A stretch of DNA of 12,496 bases from Pseudomonadota bacterium (GCA_900299205.1 OMIW01000193.1:1-12496); one strand, 5' to 3'; shown: positions 5,818 through 12,496, counted from the stretch's first letter. Numbers and translations are program-made. The notes: a model not told the origin generated them from the letters alone.

Positions 5818-7131
5818 CCTCCAAGCCCGCACCCACCGCTCTGCCACCGGTACCAACCCGAACCGCCCCCTGAGCTCCTCCTCCATCTTCACCAGATGCG
5901 CTGCACCATAAAATATCGCCACGCGCAGGCCCCGCTTCCTGCCTGTCCTTACCCCATCAAACCCGCTGTGATCCCGTCCTCCCTCTCCTCTCGAACCGGC
6001 CTGGTGAAGCTCTTCCTCAAGTACCCGCAGCGCCTCATCATTACGCAAATCAATGACATAGCCCTCGAGCGTAGGGCCAAGCCCCTGGCCTCCGGTGCGC
6101 TCCATGACCTCGGCAAACTGCCGAAGAAGGGTCCGTGGGGTCATCTTTTCTCGGTTTGCTTTTTCCGTAATCAATCCCCACGAAGAATCGTCCCCCCCCT
6201 TTTCGCCCGCTAGTTCCTCCTCCATCTCCTTCATCTGTTGGTAGGAGCGCATCATGTCCCCTATCACCCCCGCCCCGAAAGAAAAGACTGTCTCCCCCTG
6301 CCGTTTTCCCGCCGAGACAAGGTCCTCAAACGCCAAATCTGCGTGCACGAAGTGTCGTGGTGAATAGTCAATTTCATCTATCTGATGGACCATCCCGAGA
6401 TAGTTGGTCAGGAGTGACTGAATGATGGTGATGGGGTTGGCGCTCGCCTTGGAACGGCGCTCGTCCCCTCGGGTCGGCTTGGGGCGAGCACCCCGCGGCG
6501 CAACGAGCTCATAGAGAACCCGGTCGTATCGCTCAAATTCACGATTAAGCTCTCGAAAATAGGACGATTCCCCGATATGAACTGCGCCGATCAGTGAAAC
6601 GACTCCTTCGGCCCCGAGGGCATGACCCCAAGGAGATCGTGCGGTCGGCCGAAAATCAACGATGGCGGTTTGAAGCGATTGTGGCTCCTGCCGGCCATCG
6701 CGAACCACCCGAATGTAGCCCCGCGATTTCCGATTCGGTCCCCCGAGTTCCCCGAGGTCTCTGACACCTCGTGCACCCGCCGGCGGAGGCTCTCCTCCAC
6801 CGACTCTAGCCCCATCTCGCTTTCCGAGGTCTATGATAGATGAACTGCCCTCTTCCCCAGGGTCTCTGATACCGCGCGATTCCTCTTCTGCGAGGAGGCG
6901 CTCGACCTGCTCAAAGGATAACCCCCGAGTACCCAGAGAGCTTCCCCCGTCATTGATCTCCCCTATACTGGTGTCGTCAGGCCCAGCTTCACTACCCGAC
7001 AGCCTCGCCACTACCGATTGATGCCACCAATCCGAAAGTGACCCACCCTGCCCCTGCCAAACCCCCACGCCGTAGCTCGCCAAACCGATCGCGAGGGCTA
7101 CCACAACCCGTGTTATCAGCCGCAGACTCAT
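5809..7131 (-). CDS. TraB/PrgY/GumN-like (TIKI superfamily) protein with N-terminal membrane anchor
   Basis: The C-terminal two thirds carry the family hallmarks: VVSLIGAVHIGESSYF (GxxH at about residues 182-185), then VLYELVAP with the conserved Glu (about 208-212), and a second GxxH near the C-terminus in VAIFYGAAHLVKMEEEL (about 409-412). These metal-binding-type motifs define the TraB/GumN/TIKI group, some eukaryotic members of which are proteases; bacterial roles are mostly unknown. Numbering is from the ATG at 7131, chosen because it puts a basic residue and a hydrophobic helix (LITRVVVALAIGLASYGVGVW) at the N-terminus, a signal anchor. An upstream in-frame GTG at 7173 would add 14 residues. 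Between anchor and domain lies a linker of over 100 residues rich in Gly, Glu, Arg and Ser, with a related pair RGIRDPGEEG and RGVRDLGELG. The domain is therefore probably periplasmic on a flexible tether. Neighbours are unrelated by known function. Confidence 0.75.
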   Translation of the reverse strand: MSLRLITRVVVALAIGLASYGVGVWQGQGGSLSDWWHQSVVARLSGSEAGPDDTSIGEINDGGSSLGTRGLSFEQVERLLAEEESRGIRDPGEEGSSSIIDLGKRDGARVGGGEPPPAGARGVRDLGELGGPNRKSRGYIRVVRDGRQEPQSLQTAIVDFRPTARSPWGHALGAEGVVSLIGAVHIGESSYFRELNREFERYDRVLYELVAPRGARPKPTRGDERRSKASANPITIIQSLLTNYLGMVHQIDEIDYSPRHFVHADLAFEDLVSAGKRQGETVFSFGAGVIGDMMRSYQQMKEMEEELAGEKGGDDSSWGLITEKANREKMTPRTLLRQFAEVMERTGGQGLGPTLEGYVIDLRNDEALRVLEEELHQAGSRGEGGRDHSGFDGVRTGRKRGLRVAIFYGAAHLVKMEEELRGRFGLVPVAERWVRAWRLE

Positions 7132-7275
7132 CCTTTCTGGCTCCAGTCCAAACTCCTCGAATACCCAAAGCACCGATCAACGAGCCTCTTAGCGGTCGCC
7201 CCCAGCTCCCCAACCGGAGACTCTCGAAAGGTATGAATCAAGGGGTTGAACTTGCGGCTTAAGGTTCACGCCTAT

Positions 7276-7306
7276 AAAGAAACGGACCCCGCCAAGCAGT
7301 CGGGTC
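7276..7306 (-). terminator. Candidate terminator after the receiver gene
   Basis: On the minus strand GACCC (7306-7302) pairs with GGGTC (7289-7285) across an 11- to 12-base loop, followed by CGTTTCTTTATAGG. The stem is short and the U-tract interrupted. It lies 9 bases after the stop of the receiver gene, which fits a weak terminator separating it from the TraB-like gene. Confidence 0.4.
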
Positions 7307-7314
7307 AAGCTTCC

Positions 7315-7776
7315 TCAGTGAACAGCCGGCGCTCCTGGGACGTGGGCTATCACCTCTTCAATGAGGTGAACCAGGTCCTCTGGATTATCGCTACGGGTGT
7401 AGAAGGCATCGGCCCCTCCCGTACGCGCAGCTTCCTCGATAAAGGCGGAATGCTGATCAGCGACAGCTACGAGGGTCATCAGGCCGTCACGCCATCGCTC
7501 GAGGAGTGAGAAGGCATCACCATCACTCAGATGAAGGTGAAGGAGGACGCAGTTCGGGAACCACGACTTGGTTATTTCAGCCGCTTCATCTTCACTACCC
7601 GCCAGCCGACAGTCGATAGAACACTGGAAGGCGAACAGCTCTGAATAATCCTTAATGGCAAGACCAAATGCGGGATTGTCATCAACTATGAGAAGCCGGA
7701 TATGCTTCTTCTCAACCTCAAAGAGGACATCGCTCATTACCTCTTCGGGTGGTGGTACCGGTCTTGACTTCGACAT
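7315..7776 (-). CDS. Stand-alone receiver-domain protein lacking the phospho-acceptor Asp
   Basis: A 153-residue protein with one receiver (CheY-like) domain and no output domain. Strand 1 and the acidic pair are present: IRLLIVDDNPAFGLA (Asp32, Asp33). Strand 3 reads CVLLHLHLSDGDAF where active receivers have VLLDLxLPDGDGF, so His80 replaces the phosphorylated Asp (CAC, one base from GAC). Strand 4 (TLVAVADQHS) lacks the usual conserved Thr/Ser, and the conserved Lys in GADAFYTRSD is Arg128. It should not be phosphorylated in the ordinary way, so it is a pseudo-receiver, possibly a binding partner or scaffold. Start: ATG at 7776 with GGAG 9 bases upstream; ATG at codon 14 is an alternative and would remove a Pro/Glu-rich tail. 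The gene sits alone, with no histidine kinase in the window. Confidence 0.8.
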   Translation of the reverse strand: MSKSRPVPPPEEVMSDVLFEVEKKHIRLLIVDDNPAFGLAIKDYSELFAFQCSIDCRLAGSEDEAAEITKSWFPNCVLLHLHLSDGDAFSLLERWRDGLMTLVAVADQHSAFIEEAARTGGADAFYTRSDNPEDLVHLIEEVIAHVPGAPAVH

Positions 7777-8063
7777 ATCTTAAGACTCCGTTATAAATAG
7801 GTGCGGAAGGAGGGAGAGCGAGTGGATGCGTCGGCGTGGCCGCCCTTCCCCAAGTAAGTGGTTCAACCGTTTCTTATGTGTCGGAAGAGATCGGCTCTGA
7901 TACTCAGGAAGTTAAGCACAAAAGGCATAATGCCGTTCCCATCTTAGCAAGGCGGAGGTCCAGGAGAATGGCAACGCTGTAATCACTTGCGGAACTCCGC
8001 GATCCCTTTCCGCTTGCCCTATCATCAGAACTTTGCGGGTAAACAAGTTGACGAAGAACAAGC
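7777..8063. other. Divergent intergenic region, 287 bases
   Basis: The region lies between the pseudo-receiver gene (minus) and the conserved 465-residue gene (plus). TTATAA sits about 30 bases upstream of the receiver ATG and could be a -10, but I see no matching -35. TATCAT at 8020-8025 could serve the plus-strand gene, again without a convincing -35. A minus-strand open frame through 7904-8086 contains a segment VAILLDLRL that recalls receiver strand 3, but nothing else in it supports a gene. Confidence 0.4.
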
Positions 8064-9461
8064 ATGTCCGAGCACACGAAGGCCACTACTCACCAGAAGG
8101 CGCTCGAGATTAACCTCGATACCGCACGTTACGGCACGTTCGCTGAGATCGGTGCTGGTCAAGAAGTTGTTCGATGGTTTTTTAGGGTAGGCGGAGCCGC
8201 AGGGACAGTTGCAAAGAGCATGTCAGCGTATGACATGACGGTGAGCGATGCCATTTATGGAACGACCCGCCGTTACGTCTCATACGACCGTCTCCTCCAG
8301 ATGCTCAATCACGAGTTCGCCCTAAACGTAGACCGGCTTCACGACGGGACAAAGCGGCTATTCGCCTTCGCTAATACCGTTACGGCCCGGCGATTTGGGG
8401 TTGCGCACAGCTACGACCACGGATGGATGGGGCTCAGATTTCAGAACGAGCCAGGAGGACTTGTCTCTCAGGTGCTCATCCACGCTCGCCTTCTTGATCA
8501 CACCCACATCCTTCAGCAAGAGGCGGTGGGAATCCTGGGAGTAAATCTCCTTCACGGTTGCTTCTACCACAATACGAGCCCTGATCGGATCATTCATAAC
8601 CTTCTGGACAACCTCTCTCGCGAGCGTATAGAGATCGATATGATCGAATTTTCAGGGGAAGCGTTCGCTCATGTCGACAATCGGTTGATGGCTCTCGCCC
8701 TCGTCCGCCAGGGCGCGGCGGATATCGCGATGTTCGACTCGCACGGAAACGTGCTTCAACCATCTGACACTCTTTACAAGCGTCCGATTCTCATTCAGCG
8801 GGGCACCTTTCGACCAATCACCCACACGCACCTCGACATGCTGCTCGCAACTCATGGCCAATTCAAGCAGGACTATCCGGAGCATGCGAGTCGCACTATC
8901 TCGTTCATGGAGCTTACAACGAAAAATCTCCTCATGACCGCGAACATGGATTCCCAAGATTTTCTCGACCGTGCTGAGATCTTGGGAGCAATCGGGCAGC
9001 GAGTTCTTATCACCCGATTTTCGGGTTCGCACGGACTCATTCGTTATCTGCGGGGCTTTACAGACCAACCGATTGGATTATCAATCGGAGGGGCTGCTCT
9101 TGTTGATCTCCTTGATGAGAAAAACTATACCGATCTCCGCGGCGGTGTGCTTGAAGGACTAGGCAATCTCTTTCGAGAACAGGTCAGAGCCTACTGCTAT
9201 CCGCAGTATCTCCCCGACGGAACATTACTATCGATCGACTCCTTTTCGGCCGCACCGCACATCCAGCACCTCGTCGCTTTTCTTCATCACACAAAGTGTA
9301 TTGCCCCGATCCCCTACCGAGGAAGCAAACCTAGCTCCATAACATCAACCGAGGTACTCGCGCTTCTTCGGTCTGGCGACCCAAGTTGGGAGGAGCATGT
9401 GCCCGTAGCAGTCGCCGACAGCATCAAAGAACGAAAACTATTCGGGTACCGTGGGCACTGA
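8064..9461 (+). CDS. Conserved cytoplasmic protein of unknown function (family often mislabelled TonB-dependent receptor)
   Basis: The 465-residue product carries blocks I recall from a widely distributed, highly conserved bacterial family without an established role: INLDTARYGTFAEIGAGQEV near the N-terminus, then RWFFRVGGAAGTVAKSMSAY and DMTVSDAIYGTTRRYVS, later GVNLLHGCFYH, MALALVRQGAADIAMFD, and near the C-terminus NYTDLRGGVLEGLGNLF. Databases sometimes label the family as TonB-dependent receptor. That is not supported here, as there is no signal peptide, plug or beta-barrel pattern, and it looks like a soluble enzyme or regulator. The start is ATG at 8064, since a TAA lies in frame about 24 bases upstream; the ribosome binding site is weak (GAAG). 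It is monocistronic, convergent with the AIM24-family gene 47 bases away. The family recollection is from memory; function unknown. Confidence 0.8.
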   Translation: MSEHTKATTHQKALEINLDTARYGTFAEIGAGQEVVRWFFRVGGAAGTVAKSMSAYDMTVSDAIYGTTRRYVSYDRLLQMLNHEFALNVDRLHDGTKRLFAFANTVTARRFGVAHSYDHGWMGLRFQNEPGGLVSQVLIHARLLDHTHILQQEAVGILGVNLLHGCFYHNTSPDRIIHNLLDNLSRERIEIDMIEFSGEAFAHVDNRLMALALVRQGAADIAMFDSHGNVLQPSDTLYKRPILIQRGTFRPITHTHLDMLLATHGQFKQDYPEHASRTISFMELTTKNLLMTANMDSQDFLDRAEILGAIGQRVLITRFSGSHGLIRYLRGFTDQPIGLSIGGAALVDLLDEKNYTDLRGGVLEGLGNLFREQVRAYCYPQYLPDGTLLSIDSFSAAPHIQHLVAFLHHTKCIAPIPYRGSKPSSITSTEVLALLRSGDPSWEEHVPVAVADSIKERKLFGYRGH

Positions 9462-9508
9462 ATCCGACGGGTATCAGCAATCCCTTTTTGGGGGCGTTGC
9501 CGCACTTG

Positions 9509-10300
9509 CTAGTCCCCGTTTCCTCCGAACAATCCACCGAGGATATCTCCACCAACACCTGCGACACCACGACGTTCCTCGCGAGCTCCGCCCACCCTCG
9601 TTGCCGCAACAATCCGGTCAGCCATTCTCGAGAAAGGGAGACTTTGCAAGTACACCGTGCCCGGCCCGGTGAGCGTCGCAAGAAAGACTCCCTCTCCACC
9701 GAAAAGGGCATTCTTAAATCCGCCGACAAACCCAATATCGTAGCCAACGCTCTCTTCAAATGCGACGAGACACCCGGTATCGACCCGTAGCCGTTCACCC
9801 GGGCCGAGTTTTCGTTGATAGATGGCTCCTCCTGCATGAATAAAGGCCATGCCATCTCCCTCGAGACGCTGCAGAATGAAACCCTCACCCCCAAAAAAAC
9901 CGGCTCCTAATCGCTTCGTGAATGCTACCGAAATATCCGTTCCTCGAGCAGCACAGAGAAACCCATCCTTTTGACAGAGCAACCGCCCGCCGAGATCCGC
10001 GAGGTGTACAGGAATAATCTTCCCGGGATAGGGAGCAGCGAAAGCGACTTTCCTCTTTCCTGAACAAGAATTGATGAAGGTTGTGATGAAGAAGCTCTCC
10101 CCCGCGATCACCCGCTTGAACCCGGAAAAGAGTGCGTTCATCGCACCACCCCCGGTTCCTGCAGAGGTTTGCATCTCGACCCCCTCCTCCATGAACATCA
10201 TCGCGCCCGCCTCAGCACGAACCCCTTCGCTCGGGTCAAGCTCAACCACGACCATTTGCATGTCGTCACCAACCAGCTGATAATCTATTTCGTCTGCCAT
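9509..10300 (-). CDS. AIM24 / TIGR00266-family protein
   Basis: The 263-residue product matches the AIM24/TIGR00266 family, a small all-beta domain named after yeast Aim24 (mitochondrial organisation); its bacterial role is not established. Visible hallmarks are IDYQLVGDDMQMVVVELDP at the N-terminus, EAGAMMFMEEGVEMQT, GGGAMNALFSGFKRVIAGES, FFITTF, VAFAAPYPGKIIPV, LLCQKDGFLCAARGTDISVA, GAGFFGGEGFILQRLEGDG and VDTGCLVAFEESVGYDIGFV. The C-terminal tail is Gly-rich (GGDILGGLFGGNGD), also common in the family. The ATG at 10300 is preceded by GAGGAG with an 11-base spacer. It follows ispD by 88 bases that include two U-runs without a stem, so it may be partly co-transcribed with carD-ispD. It ends 47 bases from the convergent conserved gene. 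Confidence 0.88.
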   Translation of the reverse strand: MADEIDYQLVGDDMQMVVVELDPSEGVRAEAGAMMFMEEGVEMQTSAGTGGGAMNALFSGFKRVIAGESFFITTFINSCSGKRKVAFAAPYPGKIIPVHLADLGGRLLCQKDGFLCAARGTDISVAFTKRLGAGFFGGEGFILQRLEGDGMAFIHAGGAIYQRKLGPGERLRVDTGCLVAFEESVGYDIGFVGGFKNALFGGEGVFLATLTGPGTVYLQSLPFSRMADRIVAATRVGGAREERRGVAGVGGDILGGLFGGNGD

Positions 10301-10388
10301 GGATGTGATTGCTCCTCAAAACGATCAAGTAACGGAAAAAAGGCAAAAAAACAGCCCGCCGCCCCTCATGAAGTAGAACGCCAACGAC

Positions 10389-11252
10389 TTACGGAATTTG
10401 ATCTGCCACAATCTCTGCAAACGCGAGATCCTCGGGAGAGGTCACTTTAAACCCGAATCTACTGCCACGAACAACATGAACTGGATGGAAGGGAGACACG
10501 AGGGCCGTGTCATCAGTGGCGATCGTGGAATCGGGTGAAAGTCCAAACTGACCACCATCGTCTCCACGGTGATGACCGCGCCACAGAAGCTCAAGCTCAA
10601 AGGCCTGCGGAGTTTGAATCTGCCAAAGGTACGCTCGGTCAACCTCTGCCCCAAGCACACCGGCACTTGGATTTTCGTTCTGTTCACCGGGGAAACCGTG
10701 GTGAACAGCATCCTCTATTCGCCGAAGGGTATCAACTGCTGGAAGTGCCGCCGTCGCAGCCCCGTAGTCCCACGCAGCCTCGACAACCCGACGGATGACG
10801 CCAGCGGGCATGAGACAACGGGCTGCATCGTGAATAGCAACAAATTGAGCCCCGGGTAACGCCGAACGACACCACATGAGAGCTCGCCGAACCGATTCTT
10901 GCCGCGTCTCCCCCCCCTCAACGGTACATAGAGGCCCATCGCGAGCAAGCCGCTCCGCGAGAGCCGCGGAGTGGTCTTGACCGGAATCGCCACGATTTTT
11001 TGGCGGGACAACAACAATGATAGAGGCCACGCACGCCGCATCACGTATCGCTCCGACAGCGCGGTCAACCATCGGTTTTCCCCGGACCGGAACGAACGCC
11101 TTCGGCACACTGGCTCCCAAGCGAGAGCCACTGCCTGCAGCGACGACTATGCCGATCGTTCGGCTGATCAGCTCATCAGCAGCCTCTCTCGGTTGCTCAC
11201 AGATCTCGGTCGGGGAGTGATCGGACACACGATAGGACACGACAAACCTCAA
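10389..11252 (-). CDS. ispD: 2-C-methyl-D-erythritol 4-phosphate cytidylyltransferase
   Basis: IspD transfers CMP from CTP to MEP, the third step of the non-mevalonate isoprenoid pathway, in the cytoplasm. Motifs appear in order (numbering from 11252): VVAAGSGSRLG (36-46) and PK (50-51) for CTP binding, GGETRQESV (113-121), AIHDAAR (139-145), AVDTLRR (172-178), QTPQAF (213-218), ATDDTALV (245-252) and KVTSPEDLAFAE (269-280). It is intact. At 287 residues it is longer than the usual 230 or so, because of an N-terminal stretch of about 32 residues without similarity and extra loops near 85-100 and 180-205. No ATG precedes the core. The TTG at 11252 gives the full frame; in-frame GTG codons a few residues later are alternatives, so the start is uncertain. 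It lies 58 bases behind carD, an arrangement found in other bacteria, and is probably co-transcribed with it. Confidence 0.94.
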   Translation of the reverse strand: MRFVVSYRVSDHSPTEICEQPREAADELISRTIGIVVAAGSGSRLGASVPKAFVPVRGKPMVDRAVGAIRDAACVASIIVVVPPKNRGDSGQDHSAALAERLARDGPLCTVEGGETRQESVRRALMWCRSALPGAQFVAIHDAARCLMPAGVIRRVVEAAWDYGAATAALPAVDTLRRIEDAVHHGFPGEQNENPSAGVLGAEVDRAYLWQIQTPQAFELELLWRGHHRGDDGGQFGLSPDSTIATDDTALVSPFHPVHVVRGSRFGFKVTSPEDLAFAEIVADQIP

Positions 11253-11310
11253 ACCACACCGTGGATATGACCACCCCGAATATCGATACCCCCGCCCGCG
11301 TTACTCACCA

Positions 11311-11805
11311 TTAGGCGAATATTTCCGCTATCTCATCGCGAACCCAATGTTGCTCCCGTGCCTTCACCAGAGATACCTCTGAAACAAGCAAGTGCTGAGC
11401 ACTTTCGAGCATCTTTTTTTCCCCGTAGGAAAGCTCCTTACCCGAACCAATAACCGAGATGTCACGGACAACTTCCGCGATTTCAAATAATGACCCCGTC
11501 TTGAGTTTATTTGTATACTCGCGGACCCGACGATTCCAGGTCTGCGTGTCGATCTTCACCCTTTTCGAGCGAAGAATTTCGTATACTTGGTCGACCGACT
11601 GTCGATCAACAATGCGACGGAGTCCGACCGATTCGGACTGTTCTACCGGCACCATGATCTTTGTTCCCTTTGAATCGAGCACATGAATTACATAAAACTC
11701 CCGTTCGGCACCTCCCAGCGAACGGCTGACAATCTGTTCAACTTCGCCCACCCCGTGACCAGGGTAGACCACCTTCTCGCCAACTTTGAACGAATAGGTC
11801 TTCAA
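11311..11805 (-). CDS. carD: CarD/CdnL-family transcription regulator
   Basis: CarD-family proteins bind the RNA polymerase beta subunit through an N-terminal Tudor-like domain and stabilise the open promoter complex, often at rRNA and housekeeping promoters. The RNA-polymerase-interacting domain is clear: FKVGEKVVYPGHGVGEVEQI at about residues 6-25, then EFYVIHVLDSKGTKIMVPV. The helical DNA-binding part follows (VYEILRSKRVKIDTQTWNRR, LKTGSLFEIAEVVRDI, LSYGEKKMLESAQHLLVSEV). Length of 164 is typical. The start is TTG at 11805, with a strong Shine-Dalgarno (GGGAGGAG) 7 bases upstream; no ATG competes. It is the first gene of a likely carD-ispD unit. A small stem CCTGA-ACAGCG-TCAGG lies in its leader (about 11863-11878). 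No good promoter could be chosen upstream. Confidence 0.93.
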   Translation of the reverse strand: MKTYSFKVGEKVVYPGHGVGEVEQIVSRSLGGAEREFYVIHVLDSKGTKIMVPVEQSESVGLRRIVDRQSVDQVYEILRSKRVKIDTQTWNRRVREYTNKLKTGSLFEIAEVVRDISVIGSGKELSYGEKKMLESAQHLLVSEVSLVKAREQHWVRDEIAEIFA

Positions 11806-11982
11806 GACAGGACTCCTCCCAAGATGTTTACGCCATCCCTATCAGTAAGAGCTGCGTTACAACCTGACGCTGTTCAGGCAAAAAAGTCGCCTTACTAAGA
11901 CCCCAAGTCCCGATACTCAGCACGATTTCATCCCGAGTACCTGCCACAACCCCACGATACACTGACCACCCGAATCAACTGC

Positions 11983-12273
11983 TTACTGACATAGGTCGAT
12001 ATTAAAAACGTCTGTACCGCCCATCGTTTTCCCACCGAACATCATGCGGGGTTTTGTGCCGTACAAGCCACTCACCACCTTCTGAACGCATCCCTTTCGC
12101 CCGCAGCGGCTCCCACCAACTCTTTTGACTCTAGCCTCAGTTCTATGACAGACCCTGGGGACCTCGAAAGTCACTGCGGAGACCTCGTCCTCGCCACTTG
12201 TGGGTGAGAGGGGGCGCCCGTAAGCACATCCTGAAACCCTCCTAAAAACCAATCACAAAAACCGTTGCATCAT
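11983..12273 (-). pseudogene. Small candidate lipoprotein gene interrupted by an in-frame TGA
   Basis: GAGGAGG (12287-12281) sits 7 bases before ATG-ATG at 12273. The frame reads MMQRFL, meets TGA at 12255-12253, then continues without a stop for 89 more codons to TAA at 11985. The continuation begins LVFRRVSGCAYGR; VSGC is a perfect lipobox, placed where a signal peptide should end. The rest (EVSAVTFEVPRVCHRTEARV, then paired cysteines, then TMGGTDVFNIDLCQ) has ordinary codon use. The TTTTT runs on both sides of the TGA allow a small indel pair to restore a hydrophobic leader, so a frame error or recent inactivation is likely. No homologue recognised. A competing 28-codon ORF in another frame (12229-12143) has its own AGGAGGG and may instead be the translated one. 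Confidence 0.4.
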
Positions 12274-12358
12274 CAGAATGCCTCCTCATAGGCCGGAATA
12301 ATGGTTGGGGACTAACCCGCAAACAACACCCACGGACGATGGGGAGCAACCCCGAGAT

Positions 12359-12426
12359 GTTCAAACGAGAAATTTTTAAAAAAACTCAAAAAAGAACCTT
12401 GCAATCTCGGTTTTTTTCCGTATCAT
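12359..12426 (+). promoter_or_regulatory. Strong promoter-like element with A/T-rich upstream block
   Basis: TTGCAA (12399-12404), a 16-base spacer containing seven T, and TATCAT (12421-12426), followed by a GC-rich discriminator (TGCGCGCG). Immediately upstream, 12371-12393 is nearly pure A/T in phased runs, like an UP element. It would transcribe rightward into the tandem repeat, starting near 12433. An alternative reading of the same bases is a stem CCGAGAT (12352-12358) with ATCTCGG (12404-12410) followed by T7, a terminator shape; but no plus-strand gene ends nearby, so I prefer the promoter. Confidence 0.5.
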
Positions 12427-12456
12427 TGCGCGCGTCGAAGGCAAACCGGAACCTTC

Positions 12457-12496
12457 ATGACGACTCGGAGCATGACGACTCGGAGCATGACGACTC
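12457..12496. repeat. 15-bp tandem repeat running off the window edge
   Basis: Two exact copies and 10 bases of a third of ATGACGACTCGGAGC (12457, 12472, 12487). The period of 15 keeps any reading frame. On the plus strand it encodes MTTRS repeats or, one frame on, HDDSE repeats, the latter as the end of a frame open from ATG at 12339 to the edge. The third plus frame has TGA stops. It lies about 25 bases past the predicted transcription start. It may be the 5' end of a repeat-containing gene or an unfinished assembly end. Confidence 0.85.

Noticed and set aside
5593-6213. 206-codon plus-strand frame opposite the TraB-like gene.
   Set aside because: Antisense shadow: low-complexity Pro/His/Leu composition while the minus strand carries recognised family motifs.
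7861-7880. GGTTCAACC resembling a tRNA T-arm.
   Set aside because: No D-arm, anticodon arm or acceptor pairing at the right distances.
7904-8086. Minus-strand frame containing VAILLDLRL, reminiscent of receiver strand 3, with receiver-like scraps in the other two frames.
   Set aside because: Spacing between the scraps is far too short for a receiver domain, there is no ribosome binding site, and the frame runs into the start of the conserved plus-strand gene. Probably chance.
10320-10370. U-runs (minus strand T7 and T6) between ispD and the AIM24-family gene, looked like a terminator.
   Set aside because: No self-complementary stem precedes the runs; the G-rich stretch before them lacks a C-rich partner.
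12160-12225. Stretch with GCCACT and G-rich runs, tested as a cobalamin riboswitch.
   Set aside because: The other conserved B12-box elements are absent and the region reads as coding on the minus strand.
12143-12229. 28-codon minus-strand ORF with AGGAGGG 7 bases before its ATG.
   Set aside because: It lies inside the longer lipobox-bearing frame, which has more coding-like codons; kept only as an alternative there.

Overview
The window reads as chromosomal DNA from a flagellated, diderm (Gram-negative type) bacterium of moderately high GC. Four things point that way: the start of a FliL-like flagellar gene at the left edge, candidate lipoproteins, an MEP-pathway isoprenoid gene (ispD) directly behind a CarD-family regulator, and an archaeal/eukaryotic-type (type 3) prolyl-tRNA synthetase. 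This mix would fit a delta-proteobacterial or Bdellovibrionota-like lineage, but that placement is a guess from gene content. I see no rRNA, tRNA, CRISPR array, transposase or phage gene.

Left part (1-2800): on the minus strand lie a small Cys-rich predicted lipoprotein, the 16S rRNA methyltransferase RsmE and the truncated fliL-like gene. Facing away from them, on the plus strand, is a ParA/MinD-like protein whose Walker A motif is destroyed. A 10-bp hairpin runs into its ribosome binding site, and it is followed five bases later by a previously unlisted 40-codon ORF that ends inside a terminator hairpin shared with proS.

Middle (2800-8060), all minus strand: proS with a leader holding a promoter-like element and a short ORF; an unrecognised gene of about 351 codons broken by two compensating frameshifts; a membrane-anchored TraB/GumN-like protein with a long disordered linker; and a stand-alone receiver-domain protein in which the phospho-accepting aspartate is histidine.

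Right part (8060-12496): a conserved 465-residue protein of unknown function on the plus strand; then, on the minus strand, carD, ispD and an AIM24/TIGR00266-family gene. CarD and IspD probably form one unit, with AIM24 possibly joined to it. Upstream of carD is a small, probably broken lipoprotein gene with a perfect ribosome binding site but a TGA at codon 7. The right edge carries a strong plus-strand promoter-like element with an A/T-rich upstream block, leading straight into a 15-bp tandem repeat that runs off the window.

Housekeeping genes (proS, rsmE, ispD, carD) are interleaved with poorly known ones. The most interesting material is three degenerate or broken signalling and unknown genes (ParA-like without P-loop, receiver without Asp, frameshifted 351-codon gene) and the repeat-bearing right edge. 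I found no clear multi-gene novel system.
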